Source of the DNA: Artemia franciscana | Lineage: Eukaryota > Arthropoda > Branchiopoda > Anostraca > Artemiidae | DNA: 64,000 nucleotides | Assembly: GCF_032884065.1 (NCBI RefSeq) | Contig: NC_088879.1 | Span: forward strand, 24,104,038-24,168,037 | Direction of reading: 5' to 3' | In this document: piece by piece, positions 12,928 to 26,300 of the stretch | Position numbering within the stretch: position 1 is the first letter of the stretch | Layout of the letters: each line of letters begins with the position of its first letter | Translations under genes and position numbers: made by a program | Notes under the pieces: model-generated | Told to the model about the DNA's origin: nothing | Databases searched by the model: none | The model's input: the letters and a program-made list of their open reading frames with translations, nothing else

Positions 12928-14854
12928 GTAAAAGAACACAAAAACCTATCTGGTTAATGGAGCTTTGTTTGAAGTCAATAAAAAATAAGGCAAAACTATG
13001 GCTCTAGATATGGAATGAATGTGGTTGGTCAAGTTTTGGGTGTGTGGCTGATCTCAAACATAAAACTAAAACCAAATATAAACATTAGAGGGTGTCTGTG
13101 CCCAGAGAACGTGTTAAATTTAATATGCAGAAGCCTGAATGGTCATGGGATCTGGGTCTAAAATCAGTGAAAAATAAAGCCAAATTTTGGCTATAGATTT
13201 GGGTTTACTACAAACGACCATGTAGCAGTGTAGTATTTCAGGTTAAACAAGAAACTAAATTAGAGTATAAAAAGTATTTATGGTCTGGAAAATCTAAAAT
13301 ATGTAAATTCCCATCAAGTAATTTAGATAGAAAAAAGTGGTAAATTCAGATAAAATTGATGACTCTTTGTCAACAAGTAGCCCAATTAGTCCTGCTGCTT
13401 GGTGCAAATATTATGACCAGATTTTTAACACTATAGACTATTTTGTTCATGCTACTTCTATGAGGCTTCTTATTTCTGCGCTTCCCATATCACTCTGCCA
13501 CAACCAGATCCTCCCAGTTAATTTGATTTAACTGGCACAAGCTATAAAGAAGCATTAGTCTAGCTGTATTGATTGTGATCGTATAAGTGCAAAACACCTA
13601 AATGTTGATTGTCCAGCTATAGTCCAACATTTACAACTTCTGTTTCAAATGTGCTTATGCACCTCGGTTGTGCCTGAAAGTTTTTTGTGCGGAACAGTTA
13701 CTTCGATCCTGAAAAAAGGAAAGATTCCAACTGAGTGTGCATCTTACAGGCCAATAACGGTTTCCTGCAATATAAGCAAAATTTTTGAGTATCTTCTCCT
13801 CCCATCAGTTAATTCTTTGGCATATTTTGGTGAAAATCAGATTGGGTTTTTAGCTGGGGTAGGTTGCCGGCAGGCCCATCAAATTTTGGCTAATGTTCTT
13901 ACTGAGGCTACTAAAAAGGGATTTGAGTTACATTTATGTGCTTTGGATATCTCTAAAGCCTTTGAAACCATTACGCATTCCCAAGCTATCTTTTCCCTTT
14001 TTAGTCACAATATCAACATATCGTAATTTTTCTTCTGAGATATTGGTATTCAAATTCCTTTTTACAGATCAAAACAGATATGAGGGTTTCAGATAATAAA
14101 TTCCAGTATGTCATGGGATCCGGCAAGGTGCCCTATATTTTCAAACTTAGTATATCATCTGTCCTTTCTTCTACTTGCATCCTTAATTCTGTAAATATTT
14201 CTTATCTTGCCTATGCGGATGATATTCTTTTGGTCAGTAGGACTAAAAAAGGGCTTTCTTTGTCTGTTTCAACAGTAGCATCTAAACTTCATGCGATTGG
14301 ACTTTCTCTTAATCTTTCAAAGTGTGAATATCTTTTATTTAATAGTAATATCACTACTCCTCTAATCTGTGGATCTTTTTCTATCCTGTCGGTTTCTTCA
14401 TTTTGGTGGCTGGGAGTTAATGTTAGTAAAACTCTAAAATCCTTATGGACTCTCACCATTGCTGATTGCAAGAAGAATATCCAAAAAAGTTACTCTAAAA
14501 TTGTTGCTAACCTAGGTAAATACAATAGGAAGTCTCTTGCTAAATTATATTTGGTTTTTACAGATCATTTGGTTTTGTTTCTTTCTGGTATTTACTCTAT
14601 TTTTCATAAAAAAGATATCAGTTCAGTTTGTTCTTCTTATTTCCGTTTTTCCCGTTTTCTATTGTATCTGCCTCCATGGTACAGAAATAGGAACCTCATA
14701 TCTATTTACAGTTTCCCAGTTATTGGGTCAAAACTCACGAAGCTTGCTGGCAAAATACCCCAGTCTACTTATAAGTATCTGGCCACCCACAGTGGCCTTA
14801 CTCGTTTGCTTTAGTTTCTTGTTCTTTGTGTAGTGTTTGTTTTGTTTCTTTTAT
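12924..14854 (+). repeat. Tandem 1.93-kb duplication, copy 2
   Basis: Colinear with 10698-12628 at a fixed offset of 2,226 bp. Beyond 14854 it continues into a LINE 3' end (AATAAA at about 14884 and a TTA-repeat tail) which copy 1 lacks. Copy 2 is therefore probably nearer the parental arrangement at its 3' side. Confidence 0.9.
13337..14814 (+). pseudogene. Non-LTR reverse transcriptase remnant (copy 2)
   Basis: Pieces 13337-13531, 13649-14026 and 14080-14814 mirror copy 1 with the same internal stop and frameshift. The element was therefore already dead before the duplication. Substitutions distinguishing the copies include Leu/Ser in GTVT(L/S)ILKKG, V/A in KLH(V/A)IG, and LSYSK versus KSYSK. 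AYADDILLVS is intact in both. Confidence 0.85.
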
Positions 14855-14883
14855 TGTTACTCCACTTTTTGTAGCTGGTCAAA

Positions 14884-14921
14884 AATAAATTATTATTATC
14901 ATATTTGTATTATTATTATTA

Positions 14922-14999
<78 letters not shown>
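14884..14999 (+). repeat. LINE 3' tail: AATAAA plus (TTA)n
   Basis: AATAAA followed by a (TTA/ATT)n run to 14999 directly after the RT remnant's 3' UTR. Microsatellite tails instead of poly-A are known for several non-LTR clades. The tail marks the element's 3' terminus. Confidence 0.75.
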
Positions 15000-15208
15000 C
15001 TATATTTTCTAAGTGAAAGAAGATGATGCTGATAGGAAAACCTTTGTTAAGTAGTGCTGTGGCATAATCATATGTCTGTAGAAGGATAGTGTTAATGATT
15101 TTTGAGATCTGAATCCATGTCAAGAAAAATTGAGGGTGTTACTGTAATATATATGATATATGTTACTGTAATAATATATGAGGGTGTTGCTGTAATATAT
15201 ACATACAT

Positions 15209-15212
<4 letters not shown>

Positions 15213-15292
<80 letters not shown>
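15213..15292. repeat. (AT)n microsatellite
   Basis: 80 bp of AT dinucleotides, preceded by degenerate ATATATGATATATG units from about 15150. Confidence 0.98.
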
Positions 15293-15294
<2 letters not shown>

Positions 15295-15721
15295 TAGGGA
15301 TAAATCTGGAGCCTTAATGGAGTGGGGGCAGGGGTACAGCTAGGAGGGGAGGGATTGACTTCCGCCCCCCAAAATTACAAGGCATCAGCATGCAGTGTGA
15401 ATGCCAATGAACTTCAGGGATATTAATTTAGCTTTCGTGTCCACATTTGTAGGCACACTGGATAATATCATTGGCTTATTTTTATATTCCCCCTCAAATC
15501 TCAAAACCTAAGCTTGGCCCCTTAGTGGGGGTGGTGTGCATTGTCAAAAAAGCAACCATAATGCTTGGAAAGCACAAAATGAGGAATCTACTGGCACTGC
15601 TTTTGTTTGTTTAACATATTTCCTTTGGAGGTGGTGAACCACTAAATATTTACCAATGATGAGTCTTGATACATGTTTCTTTTCTGAACCAGGTACAATA
15701 GAAACAAAACTGTGATATTAT
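15293..15721. other. Non-coding stretch
   Basis: Contains short G and C tracts (15325-15370, 15520) typical of the window's dispersed repeats. No gene seen. Confidence 0.4.
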
Positions 15722-16012
15722 ATGGTACTCTAGTAAACAGTCTTTTGAGATCTTGATAATACCAGAGGGAATTCTCATAGTAGCTGGCAAGATTTTGATA
15801 ATACCAGACGCGATTTTGATTGCACCATGCTAGATTTTTATAATATGAGACAAGCTTTGATAGTATCAGAAAATATTTTGTTAATGTCATGTAAGATTTT
15901 GACAATACAATGCAAGATTTTGTTAGTATCTTACAAGATTTTGATGATACTATGTAGGATTTTGACAATACCAGAGAGGATGTTCTTATTATCAGACAGA
16001 TTATGCAAAGTT
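15722..16012. repeat. Degenerate 21-bp minisatellite (about 13 units)
   Basis: Consecutive 21-bp units resembling GATTTTGACAATACNATGNAA, for example those beginning at about 15894, 15915, 15936 and 15957. Because 21 is a multiple of three, the minus strand stays open (15968-15642) and reads as heptapeptides such as LTKSCIV, LSKSYMT, YQNLASY and YENSLWY. The ORF has no independent coding support. The array lies between G/C-tract DNA and ~280-bp repeats. Confidence 0.8.
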
Positions 16013-16021
16013 TAAATTTTC

Positions 16022-16735
16022 TAAAAAATTAAAATATTCCTAAGTTTTCAATAACATAGTATTTTTTTTTTCAACTGTATTTTTGCCACTGCTCACATGT
16101 CTGACTTTAAAACATATCAAAAATGGCTATAGTGGAGAAATTGGAGAAGAACCAAAATCTGTAATGTCTTTTTCTGTAGAAATTCTTTTATATTTCCTTA
16201 ATTTCAGTGTAGGTTATGTAAATTAAGATTTTCTAAAAATAAAATTATTGTTTAGTTTTCAATAGCACTGTAATTTGTTAATTTTTCAATAACTGTATTT
16301 TGCTGGTACGGCTGATATGTCTGACTCGTTAAAACAGAACAAAATGCGTATAAACAAAATTTTGAAGGATTTCTAAAGTTTTTTAAACCCCCTCCCCCTC
16401 CCTGAAAAAATCCTGGCTACAGTCCTGGAGAAATTGAAGAAGTACAAAAATATGTAATTCCTTTTTCTGCAGACAATCTTTGAAGTTTCATGGGTTTCAA
16501 TGTAGATTACGCAATGTTAAATTCTCTAAAAATCAAATTTCTACAGTTTTCGATAGCACAGTAATCTGATAATTTTTTTTAATAGTTGTATTTTGCCAAC
16601 ACAAATGACTCGTCTGACTCATTAAAACATAACAAAAAAGTATTGAAACAAATTTTAAATTTCTGAAGCATTTTGAAAGTTGTTTTTTCAACCCCCCCCG
16701 CCCCAGAAAAACAAATCCTGGCAATAACTCTGGGC
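16022..16735 (+). repeat. Diverged ~280-bp tandem repeat, about 2.5 units
   Basis: Recurrent landmarks: TTTTCAATA(G/A)CA with a GTAAT after it (16048, 16258, 16551), CTGTATTTTGCC-type (16075, 16297, 16587), TGTCTGACT(C) (16100, 16318, 16613), CCCCCTCC/CCCCCCCGCCCC tracts (16390, 16693) and AAATCCTGGC (16410, 16715). One dispersed relative (TGTCTGACTCGTAAAAACG plus a C-tract plus GAAAATCCTGG) lies at 39150-39300. It is therefore a dispersed family, locally in tandem. Confidence 0.65.
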
Positions 16736-16851
16736 TGCAAGCTGTTTTTTGAAATTACCATAGGTTTGTTTTCGAAATATCATTTCACTATTATGACTCT
16801 TATCTCTTTCAACAATCAATAATTGTATATATATAAATTTTTTTCCTGAAA

Positions 16852-17775
16852 ATGGCTACATTTTTTTCGGAAAATTGGTATGCTGAGATTCTCTGGCCTG
16901 AAGAAAATGAAGAATGTCACCAGTTTGTGAAAATTCGTTTAGAGCCTTACTTTCAGAAAAAACAATTATAAGTGAATTCATATTTATGAGCTCAATTCAA
17001 GTGAATAAATACGTCGTTTCCGCCTACAGAGGGGTCGTATTGTTCTTAATATCTATGACTGATGCAAAATTAAACAAAAATATAGCTAGGTATAAAATAC
17101 TAAATTTAATGAGTCTATTTACAAAAGATTTTGCTAATGAGTATTTACAAAAGGCGTTTTCAGCAGTTTTATAATTCATAGAGGAAAAAAAACGTAAATT
17201 CACAATTGTTCAAAATGAAAAAACTGGACCATCAAATGAGACAAGATCAAGAGGTGAATCTGAAAAATGTAAATTCACAATGGGTGAAAATGACCAGCCG
17301 AGACCATCGAATGTGACAAGACCAATCGGAGCAGCTAAGGAAGAGTATGACAAAATGTGTGAAGAGCGTGACTATATGTCTGAAGTAATGATAAACGAAA
17401 ATGAAACACAAAAAATGTGCATAAGGAATACTTGCAAAAACGACAATTGCACCGAGTCAAAAATGAAAGTAAAGAACAAAGAAATATGCAGTTAAATGAT
17501 AAGCTACTGTGAAAATTTGCCTACAACAAGTCAAAAATGAAAGGGAATAACAAAGAAATATGCGCTTGCAAGACATGCGACTACGAGGATCAGAGGAAAT
17601 CCAAAATGAAAGTGAAGAACTGAAAATATGCCGCTACAAGATATATGACAGCAAGAATCAGAACTTGTCAAAAATGAAAGCGAATAACAAAGAATTGTGC
17701 TGTTAGGAGACAGGTGACAGCAAGAATCAGAACGAATTAAAAATGAACATGAAGGACAAATAAATATTACGCTAG
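16852..17775 (+). pseudogene. Degenerate coding-like region with ~66-bp repeats, unrecognised
   Basis: A short open frame at 16852-16971 (39 aa, MATFFSENWYAEILWPEENE...) begins the region. Frames 16914-17174 and 17280-17495 overlap or follow. From about 17390 to 17775 a period of roughly 66 bp repeats variants of AAAAATGAAAGTGAAGAACA followed by AAATATGCG and GACTACNAGNATCAGA. This yields highly charged, glutamate- and arginine-rich peptide repeats broken by stops. Similar charged repeats occur at the N-terminus of Helitron/PIF1-type ORFs, but no helicase motif is present here, so identity stays open. A decayed mobile-element ORF is the simplest reading. Confidence 0.3.
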
Positions 17776-18509
17776 AAAAAAAGACTTCTAGCTAGAAAAA
17801 AGACTTCTAGCTAGAAAAAAGACAAAAAACATAGCAATCTTCTATGCCATCAAACTGTTACTCCTAACCCAGTACAAACCTACAAAGATGCCATAAACTA
17901 AGCAAGTGTTAATTCCAAGTTATTGGAACTCTTCAATGTTGTATGTACTCACTGTAGAGCCCTTCCTCACTGTGGAGTAGCAAACAAAGGTGACTCATTT
18001 GTAGGTTGCTGATTGCTTGTTGGAATTACATTGCCACATCCTAATTTCCAAATGAATTGGTTTAGATTTTTTTAGGGCGGTACTTACTCTCTAAAGGGTA
18101 CCACAAACAAATGAGAAATTTGGACTCATGTTTCGCTTTACCTTCATGTAACGTAAGCGTTAATTGAACTATCAGTAGTTGTAATATTTTCAGCTTCAAA
18201 GCAATTGAATGAACTTATTACAAAATCAGTTTGGCAGCCCATCCATTACAAACCCCTGAGTGTGTTTCTGAATCACTTTATGTGAATAAAATTTACTTTT
18301 TTTGGAAAAGTAAAAATTTCGCGAGACACAAACAACTACGGTATGCCATAGGTCACATGTGAGCAGATGAGGATGATGCAAATCAACCTGCTGCTTCACA
18401 GAGCCAAAAAGCTAGTTAAAAGAAAAGTGAAAATGAGTATCAATACATAAAAGCCTGCCACATGGCCGTGCCAGGGACTTGCAGCAAAGCAAAGGCCCTA
18501 TCCTTGTGT
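17776..18509. other. Non-coding stretch
   Basis: Begins with three copies of an 18- to 19-base unit (CTAGAAAAAAGACTT) at 17773-17825. The rest is featureless. Confidence 0.4.
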
Positions 18510-19500
18510 GGTATACTAGATTAATGCATTAAGGTGGTTAGTGTTGTGTACAAAAGTAAAATTGTTGCAGTTAAAGTAGGAGATCAGGTTAGTTTTTATC
18601 AATCAGGTTATATCAAATCAGGAGTTGGGCAGGTGGATCATTTTGGTGGACTTTGTCCTAAGGAACACAGCAAAGACGATGAGAGAAGTAAAACGCGCCT
18701 GGACTTAGAGAAGGGATATGAATGAACTTTAAGAGGTTTTGTGAGTTCAGGGTGCAAGAATTGGTTTGAAAATTAACGTTAAGAAGACTCAATTTGCTAA
18801 GACTAGGAATAATTGAAGGTGAAAAGGTGATTTCGCGTAGCGAGAAGATCGGTCAAGTGGACAGCTTTGCGCACCTAGGTAGCATTGTTATTAAAAACGC
18901 TGGATGCAGTCAAGACGTTAAAAGCAGAATATACAAGGCCCAGGTGAAAAAAAAGTTAAAAAAAGTTTGGAAGAAAAGGAAGATAAGTATGCAAACCGAG
19001 ATGTCAGGTTTAGTTCTGGCACTGGTCAGTTCAAAGTGGTCAGGTTTAGTTCTGAAGCGTGGGCGTTCCGAAAAACGGAGGAGGATTTGCTAGATGTTTT
19101 CCAAAAAAATTGCCTATGGTTTGTTTTGGGTACCCGATTGACTGGCGTTATCTCAAACAGTAAGCTGTATGGAAAATTTGGTTTAATCCCGGTTTCTAGA
19201 GCTATAATGAGCTATAATGAGACAAATATGGAAATGGCTTGGCCACGTTCTGTGGATGAAGGATGATAGATTGCCAAAGATTGTTCTTGATGGTCAACCG
19301 TCTTGGGCCAGACAAAAAGTAGGTCGTCCCTGGATGGGATAAGAGAATGTTGTAAAGAAAGATTGAAGGTAAATGGAATGTCCTGGGAGTATGTAAAGAG
19401 GGATGCTTCGAATAGATTGGGATACAGGAGGAGTGTGCGTAGCTGTGTGGGCATCATGCCGCTTGGTGCCGCTTGGTGCCGCTGTGTGTTTTAAGCTGTA
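18510..19500 (+). mobile_element. RTE-like retrotransposon fragment (plus strand)
   Basis: A decayed plus-strand relative of the element at 7388-8986. 18534-18725 carries VYKSKIVAVKVGDQVS, matching the YKNNTAAVKVGNEVS block. 18794-19093 carries IGQVDSFAHLGSIVIKNAG (thumb). 18967-19266 carries the LIPVSRAIM block. 19303-19494 carries RRSVRSCVGIMPLGAA, the same C-terminal signature as WRRSVRSYVGLRQLGAA. Several frameshifts and a large deletion between 18600 and 18780, which removes the YADD region, make it inactive. A (TA)n run follows 150 bp downstream. Confidence 0.8.
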
Positions 19501-19656
19501 ATAATAGCAGTAAATTATTGTTAAATCTTGTCACCTTGAGGTGACCAGGATCCATCCTTTTTGGATTTTGTAACTTTAAGTGATCGCGAATCTGCTACTA
19601 CTAACTAGCCTTCACACCACTATACTTCAGAGGACCAATGGTCCATTGCAGTGAAG

Positions 19657-20184
<528 letters not shown>

Positions 20185-20194
20185 AAGGATTAAC

Positions 20195-20319
20195 ATGACT
20201 GAAGGTTTAACAAATTTGGAAGCTGAAGCTTGGAAAAGGAAGGAGAGGCTGAAATCTCTTAAAAGTGGGAACACTAATCGTAATAGTGACGATTCAACAA
20301 ATCTATCTAGCCTACCCAG
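20195..20319 (+). CDS. CCDC12: CCDC12 coding exon 1
   Basis: 125 nt, residues 1-41 plus two bases of codon 42. A probable acceptor ending at 20184 places about ten bases of 5' UTR in the same exon. The donor is CCCAG|GTTTGC at 20320. It encodes MTEGLTNLEAEAWKRKERLK and a Ser/Asn-rich linker. Confidence 0.92.
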
Positions 20320-23300
20320 GTTTGCTTTTTTTACTGTTTAATCGCTCATTTGTATCTATATAGTAGGTTTATTACCATTAAGAAAATAATAGGTGTGATG
20401 TATGTCTGCAATGCACATGACGAAATCCACAAACCTCTTGAAAAATTAAGCATAGGAAAGTAAAAAAGAATTGTTGAGAATGTTGTCTTCTGCCGTGGTC
20501 GTTGTTTATTTTTATCAAATTGTTTTCAAAAGTTTCAATCAAAATACAGTTTTTCTCAGTGCTTTTCTGCTCTTTTAGCATATTAATCAGTAGGCCATTT
20601 ACTGAAACTTTCCATAGGAAAAAAAAACCTGTCCCCCTCTTGGCTATAGAGGTAATTGAAAACAAGCCAATCTAGGTTTTATCTTCCATAACTTGGCAGA
20701 GTGACAGATTCTGGAAATATAGTTTTTCTTCCTCTGTACTGTGTCCTTTATTAATGATGCTTCTTCTCAGAGATTTGCAAGTAATAAGTTAAAAAAAATC
20801 TTATCCCCCGACCTTTTTCTTATCCCCCGACCTTTTAGGACTATTGCGTTAATACTGAGCCGGAATGTTTACAGCCTCTGAATACGTTGAGCCGATAATA
20901 ATGTGCATTCGTATTAAGCTTTAATTTTTGTATGAATGTTTATTTCTGTTGGTACAGGTTGCAAGAGCTTTGTTGTTTGATGCAAAACGAAAAAATAAAA
21001 AAAATAATTAAGAAAACCGAAAGAATCGGGGCGGTTTTCCACAAAGCTGTTATCAGTGCTCAATTACAGAAAAAAAATAATCAACTAACCTTTTGAAGTG
21101 AAACCAAACAAAATTGAAGACAAAATGAAAAAACAAAACAAAAAGAAACAAAAAGTCGGAACAAATGAAAGATTATTCATAAATTAGATCAGGCAGAATT
21201 TTGTCCCTAGCAATTAACTTTGCTTGTCAAAAATCTGAATTTCACTAATAGTCAAAGGATCTTGGTTTAAAATTAAAAAGAATATTACTCGATTTACTTG
21301 TATTAAAATTTCTCAAATTGTGTTTATAGGAATATCCCCATATCTATATTTAAATTGAGATCTTGACTTGTGTATTTTGTAATTTCAATGGCTTCGCTGA
21401 AAGTAATTGGAGTAAACCATTTGGTGTGACAATTTGTCTCGTGAAAAAGAACTAAATAATCGAGTGTTCAAAACTGTAGAGGGCAGAAGCAGAGTCAAAT
21501 TCAATATTTCCACTTTAAGTTCTCGGATATTTATCTATTGAAAGATTGTGTTGGTGTAGTCTTTCTCCCAACTGTTGACAAATTCTACTAATGTAATACT
21601 TCCCACAAGAATAAGGGACTCTAAAAGCCCTTCAAAGTGCAGTTCAGTGTTATCTTTCCATGAATTGGAAAAGACATGATTGTGTTTCTTTAAGAATTTT
21701 CCAAGTTTATCAATGAGTCCCGGAATCTATGGTCAAATAGTAAAATTTTCACTTGTAGTCGTATAAACCTTGGAAGAGGCTCATTTGATTAGACAATAAA
21801 AGTTTTAGATCCCTTATTTAGAGACAAAATTTATCAGAAAGCACCTAACCTCTCACCCCCTTTTTTCCACAAATTGACTGAAAAAAATGGGACGAGTTCA
21901 TAATTTTCTTGTTGTACTTATTGAATCTTCTGTACATAGTATCCTAAATAAAATTAACGGGGTAACCATTATAGAACAAAATATCTTTAATGCGATTATA
22001 ATTTAGGGACTACATTATTTTGTGAACAGATTTTATTAACTCGATTGACTAGAGATAGCGACGCCTCCTTTCACGGAAGGGGAGGTGGTTCAACGATAAA
22101 TACAAATAAAGATCGTTGTGATACGTTTCATATAGACAGAATCCTCTGAATCCTCCACCTCCAAAGTAAATTGAATATTCATTGATAAACTTGGGAAGAT
22201 TACACAAAACATAATTCTTCCATTTCTTTTAAAAATAAGCTAAAGGATAGACGTTTTTTTTTCAATTCCGGGAAAGATATAACTGGTCTTGTGCTTGGGA
22301 ATGGCTTTTCCAGAACCCCGTGTTCTAGTGGGAAGTTTTACATTAGCAAAACCAGACAAAAATTGAGAGAAAGTATACACGAGCACAAGCTTGCACCAAA
22401 TAAATATCCAAAGTCTAAATTGGAAATGGTGAATTTGACTCTGCTTTTGCCCTCCACGCTTATGAACATACAGATTTTTAGTTCCTTTTAATGACACCAT
22501 TTTCATTTTCTCTTCATTTTCTCAATTATTTCTACTTTTTTCGTTTTTCATCTAACGTCATTTATAGTGAGTGTGGTCTTAGAATGTGCTTAAGAGGTTT
22601 GTTAGTGATGCCGATAGCTTCAAATTTTTGAAACCTCATTTGGCTAATGTGATAATGCATATTCAATGCTAAATGTGGACGAAGAACAGAGATAACATCT
22701 AAAATAATGTATAAGGCCTAAGCGATGAAAAAAACAATATTTAAATATATGATTAAAACTACTGCGATTGAGCACCACAGAAGTATTTTTATACACAATT
22801 GCCAGTTACTTTAAAGAGAACATAGAAGCGATTGGATAAAATAAAAGAAAACGATTATAAATTGAAAGATATTTCCAATGGTTTCTCTAGCCCATAGTGT
22901 CAACCCTTTACCGTTAGAAATGGCTGTGGCATCATCAAATTATACCTAATGGTCAGGGGTTCATCATTATGATTGCTGAAGTTTAATGATCGGTGGTGGA
23001 AAATTCGCTCTGCCAAAGCTGAAACGAAAGTTTCTGTGGTCTATGGTTTCACTCTTGCTTTTGTGGGATCTTCTGAATCGTAGCTTTGTTGGGACCCTGA
23101 GAGTCGGTATTTAGTAGCTGAAGGCATGGAAATTGATTCGTGTGTCTCATCTTCAGTTATGATGACACAGAATAATGTTTTTTCACAACTTGAAAGAGCA
23201 AAATTTGTGTTAACACAGCAAAGAGCGAAATCAAAGCTCAGTACAACCAGAAATTAGCTCAAACAAGATGTGCTATATTTATTTGTTGTAATTTATACTT

Positions 23301-26300
23301 ATAGTATCCATTTCTGCTCATTTTAACTTTGAGATCTATCATAATCTGCTTTCTACCCATTTTGAGTCTTAATTTTGTTATTTACTTTTTTTTAGGAGTA
23401 TTTTGTTTTTTGAAGTTAAGTTTCAGTCCCTACAGTGTTTTGATATAATGGAAATAGGAATGTATACATCTAAGTTTAATTCTCTCTTGTGATATTGCAG
23501 ACATGCCATTTTGACAACCAGAATCCATATGGTGCCTTTTGATTTAGTTCAGCATTTCCTGAAAGTTTCAACTTTATAATCTTAGCTGTTTCTGAGATAT
23601 TGCAGCTACGCCCATTTAAAACTAGGATGCACATACTGTCTTAAAATTCAATATGCAGCTCAGAATTATCTGAAGGCTTCAACTTGATACCCTTCCTTCA
23701 CTGTTCTGGAAATATTGAAGATATGCTGTTTTGATAACCTGGATGCATATAGCATCTTTTGATTTTGACTAACATCCTCATTAGTATTATCTGACAGTTC
23801 AAGAATGAGATCAATATGGATTTGCGCATAGACGACTTTTTGACTACTTGGGTGCCGCCCAGTGTGTTTTGATTTAGTGCAATATCCCCCTTAATCATCC
23901 CTGAATTTTTCAACTCATTAACCGTAGCCATTCGTAAGATATTGCAGATAAGCCATTTTGACAACTTGGATCCACTATGCCATTTTCAAAATCAAGATGC
24001 AGTTAGACTCTCTTGGTTTAGTTCAATATTCCTGGTCGCAGTTGCAGAAGTAGCAATAGTATTTGCAGTGACAGTTGCAATTGTAGAAGTAGTACGAGCA
24101 CTCGTAGTAGTAGTCACAGTCGCAACTAGTAGCAGATATAGTTACAATTTGTCGCAAAGTGCCATACTCGCTGTCGCAACTAGCCGAGTTGCATTTGCAT
24201 TCACAGTCGCAATTAGTTGTAGTCGTATTTATGAATTTTAGCAGTTACAAGCAGTCGTAGTCGCCAGTATTCGCAGTCCTAAGTAGCCACAGTCGCTAGT
24301 AGTCATAACTGCAGTCGCAGTTACAGTTGAAGTCACAGTAGCGGCAGCTGAGAAAGTTTCAAGTTAATGCCGTTACTTTTTTATAGACATTGCAGATACG
24401 CCATTTTGATAACCTGATACGTAAAGCGTCTTTTGATTTGGTTCAACACACCCCTCAGCATTCCCCGAAATTTCAGCTCAGTGCTTATAGTTTTTTTGGA
24501 CAAATCCAGCATAAAATGCCCCTCCCCTTTCCCGATCTTTCATATAAAAAGTGGGGAAAGTGCATTATTTATATTCCTTGCCCGGGAAGCTATGGCGGGT
24601 CAGGCATCCCCGGAGCCATAGTTGTTGGATCTTTCGACTATCTTGAATAAAATGATTTTTCAAAATTTCTATTTGTGTGGGGGGGGGCAGCAAAAAGGGC
24701 AATAAGTGGATTGGTTAACCTCCGATCGCTCTTCAACATCCTGAAAGTTTCAAAACCTTCAGTCGTTCCTTTGATGTTGCTAATATGCCCAAACAATGAC
24801 CATCCTGCCCATAGTGTATTATTATTTTGTTTGACATCCACCTCAACATTTCCTGAAAGTTTCACCTTAATACCCTAAACCTCCTTGGAGAAACAGGATC
24901 AAACATGACCCAATTTCTCAACAACAAACCTTATACATAAACAAAGGGTAACTTTGATAACACAGTCTTTGTCAAAGGAGCTTTGGGGGGGGGGGTCATC
25001 CCAGGAGGCAAAATTATTTGATCTTGCGATTATTTTGAACAAGATGTCTATTTTAAAATGTCGATCAAACATTTTTGGGCAAGGGTAGCTAAAAGAGTAT
25101 GAGAGGGGAGCAGGTAGCCCTTTGACTACTTTTCAACATCGTCTGAAAGTTTCAACTTAATATCTTCAGCTGTTCCTAAGATATTGCAGCTGCCTTTTGG
25201 ATAAACTGGATGCACATGTGGTCTTTTAATTTACCTCAACATAAACCTCAACATTCCCCTTTTCCCAATTATAAATCTTGTATGTTGAGAATGTGCAAAT
25301 TGAATAATTTGCAAATTGGCGACATGGAATTCCTGGAAGCATGGCTATTAGAGACTGATGATAATATAAATACTTTTTCCAAATTAAAAAGCTTAAATGT
25401 AAACGATGGGCAACTTGTATAGCTTACAGTCCTTGCCCCGGGGGCTGTTATGTCACCCCCGGAGGCATATTTATTTGACCTTTGGACTACATTGAACAAA
25501 ATGGTCAGCTCAAAGTTTTGATCTCATGTCTTTGAAGGAAAAAGGGCGTAGCAGGGAGATGGTTACCCTTTTATCACTTTTGACTCTAAAAAAAACTCTA
25601 TAAACTTCAGATTCTAATCGAATGATTCTCTTCGAAGTTTATACGACCACGTCTTCCATGTGAAGCACCCCTAAAAAAAAGAGTACATTGAAGGCTTATG
25701 GATCATTACTATAAGCAATGCTAGAGCATTGCTTCTTATATCTGTGATGACATTATTCATAAGTAATTGTTCAATCATTTCTTCGATCTGTGGATGGAAT
25801 GATAGCAAGCATCAATACTATTCCGAGAGTCCAAGTCCAATATTTTGTTTCTTAAGAGCTTAGATGGGTCATACACCCCCACACTCCAGAGGATTTCCGT
25901 GGTACCATAGGATATCATAAATGTCACGTACTCTTTAAGAATTTCAAATTGAACAAGTTTTTTTTTAGGTGGAGGGGAGAATTTGAAACAGTACGAAAAT
26001 AAATGAATCTTGAATATATAGGATACATTGTATTTTGGCAATTATAATAGCCTGTTTTGACTTTTCACGATGGTCCCAATTCTTTTTATCAGTCTAATTA
26101 TTTTTTTTTCTGTTTTTGTCAGTATTGATTTTGTAGACCTCAATTTCGAAATTATAAGCCGATAAGTGAGGATCTAAAGCATGCAGTTGGAGAAGCAGCC
26201 AAAAGGGGCGATGTTGAAATGGAGGTGGCTGATTCTTTAGAGAAAGCAAAGGATTTACCCGTTGTTGAAGAAATTGTAAGTATAGGCCTAGCTGGTTTTC

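Noticed and set aside
24010-24345. CRISPR-like or regular direct-repeat array
   Set aside because: Words are shuffled without fixed repeat/spacer periodicity. The genome is eukaryotic, and simple-sequence slippage explains it.
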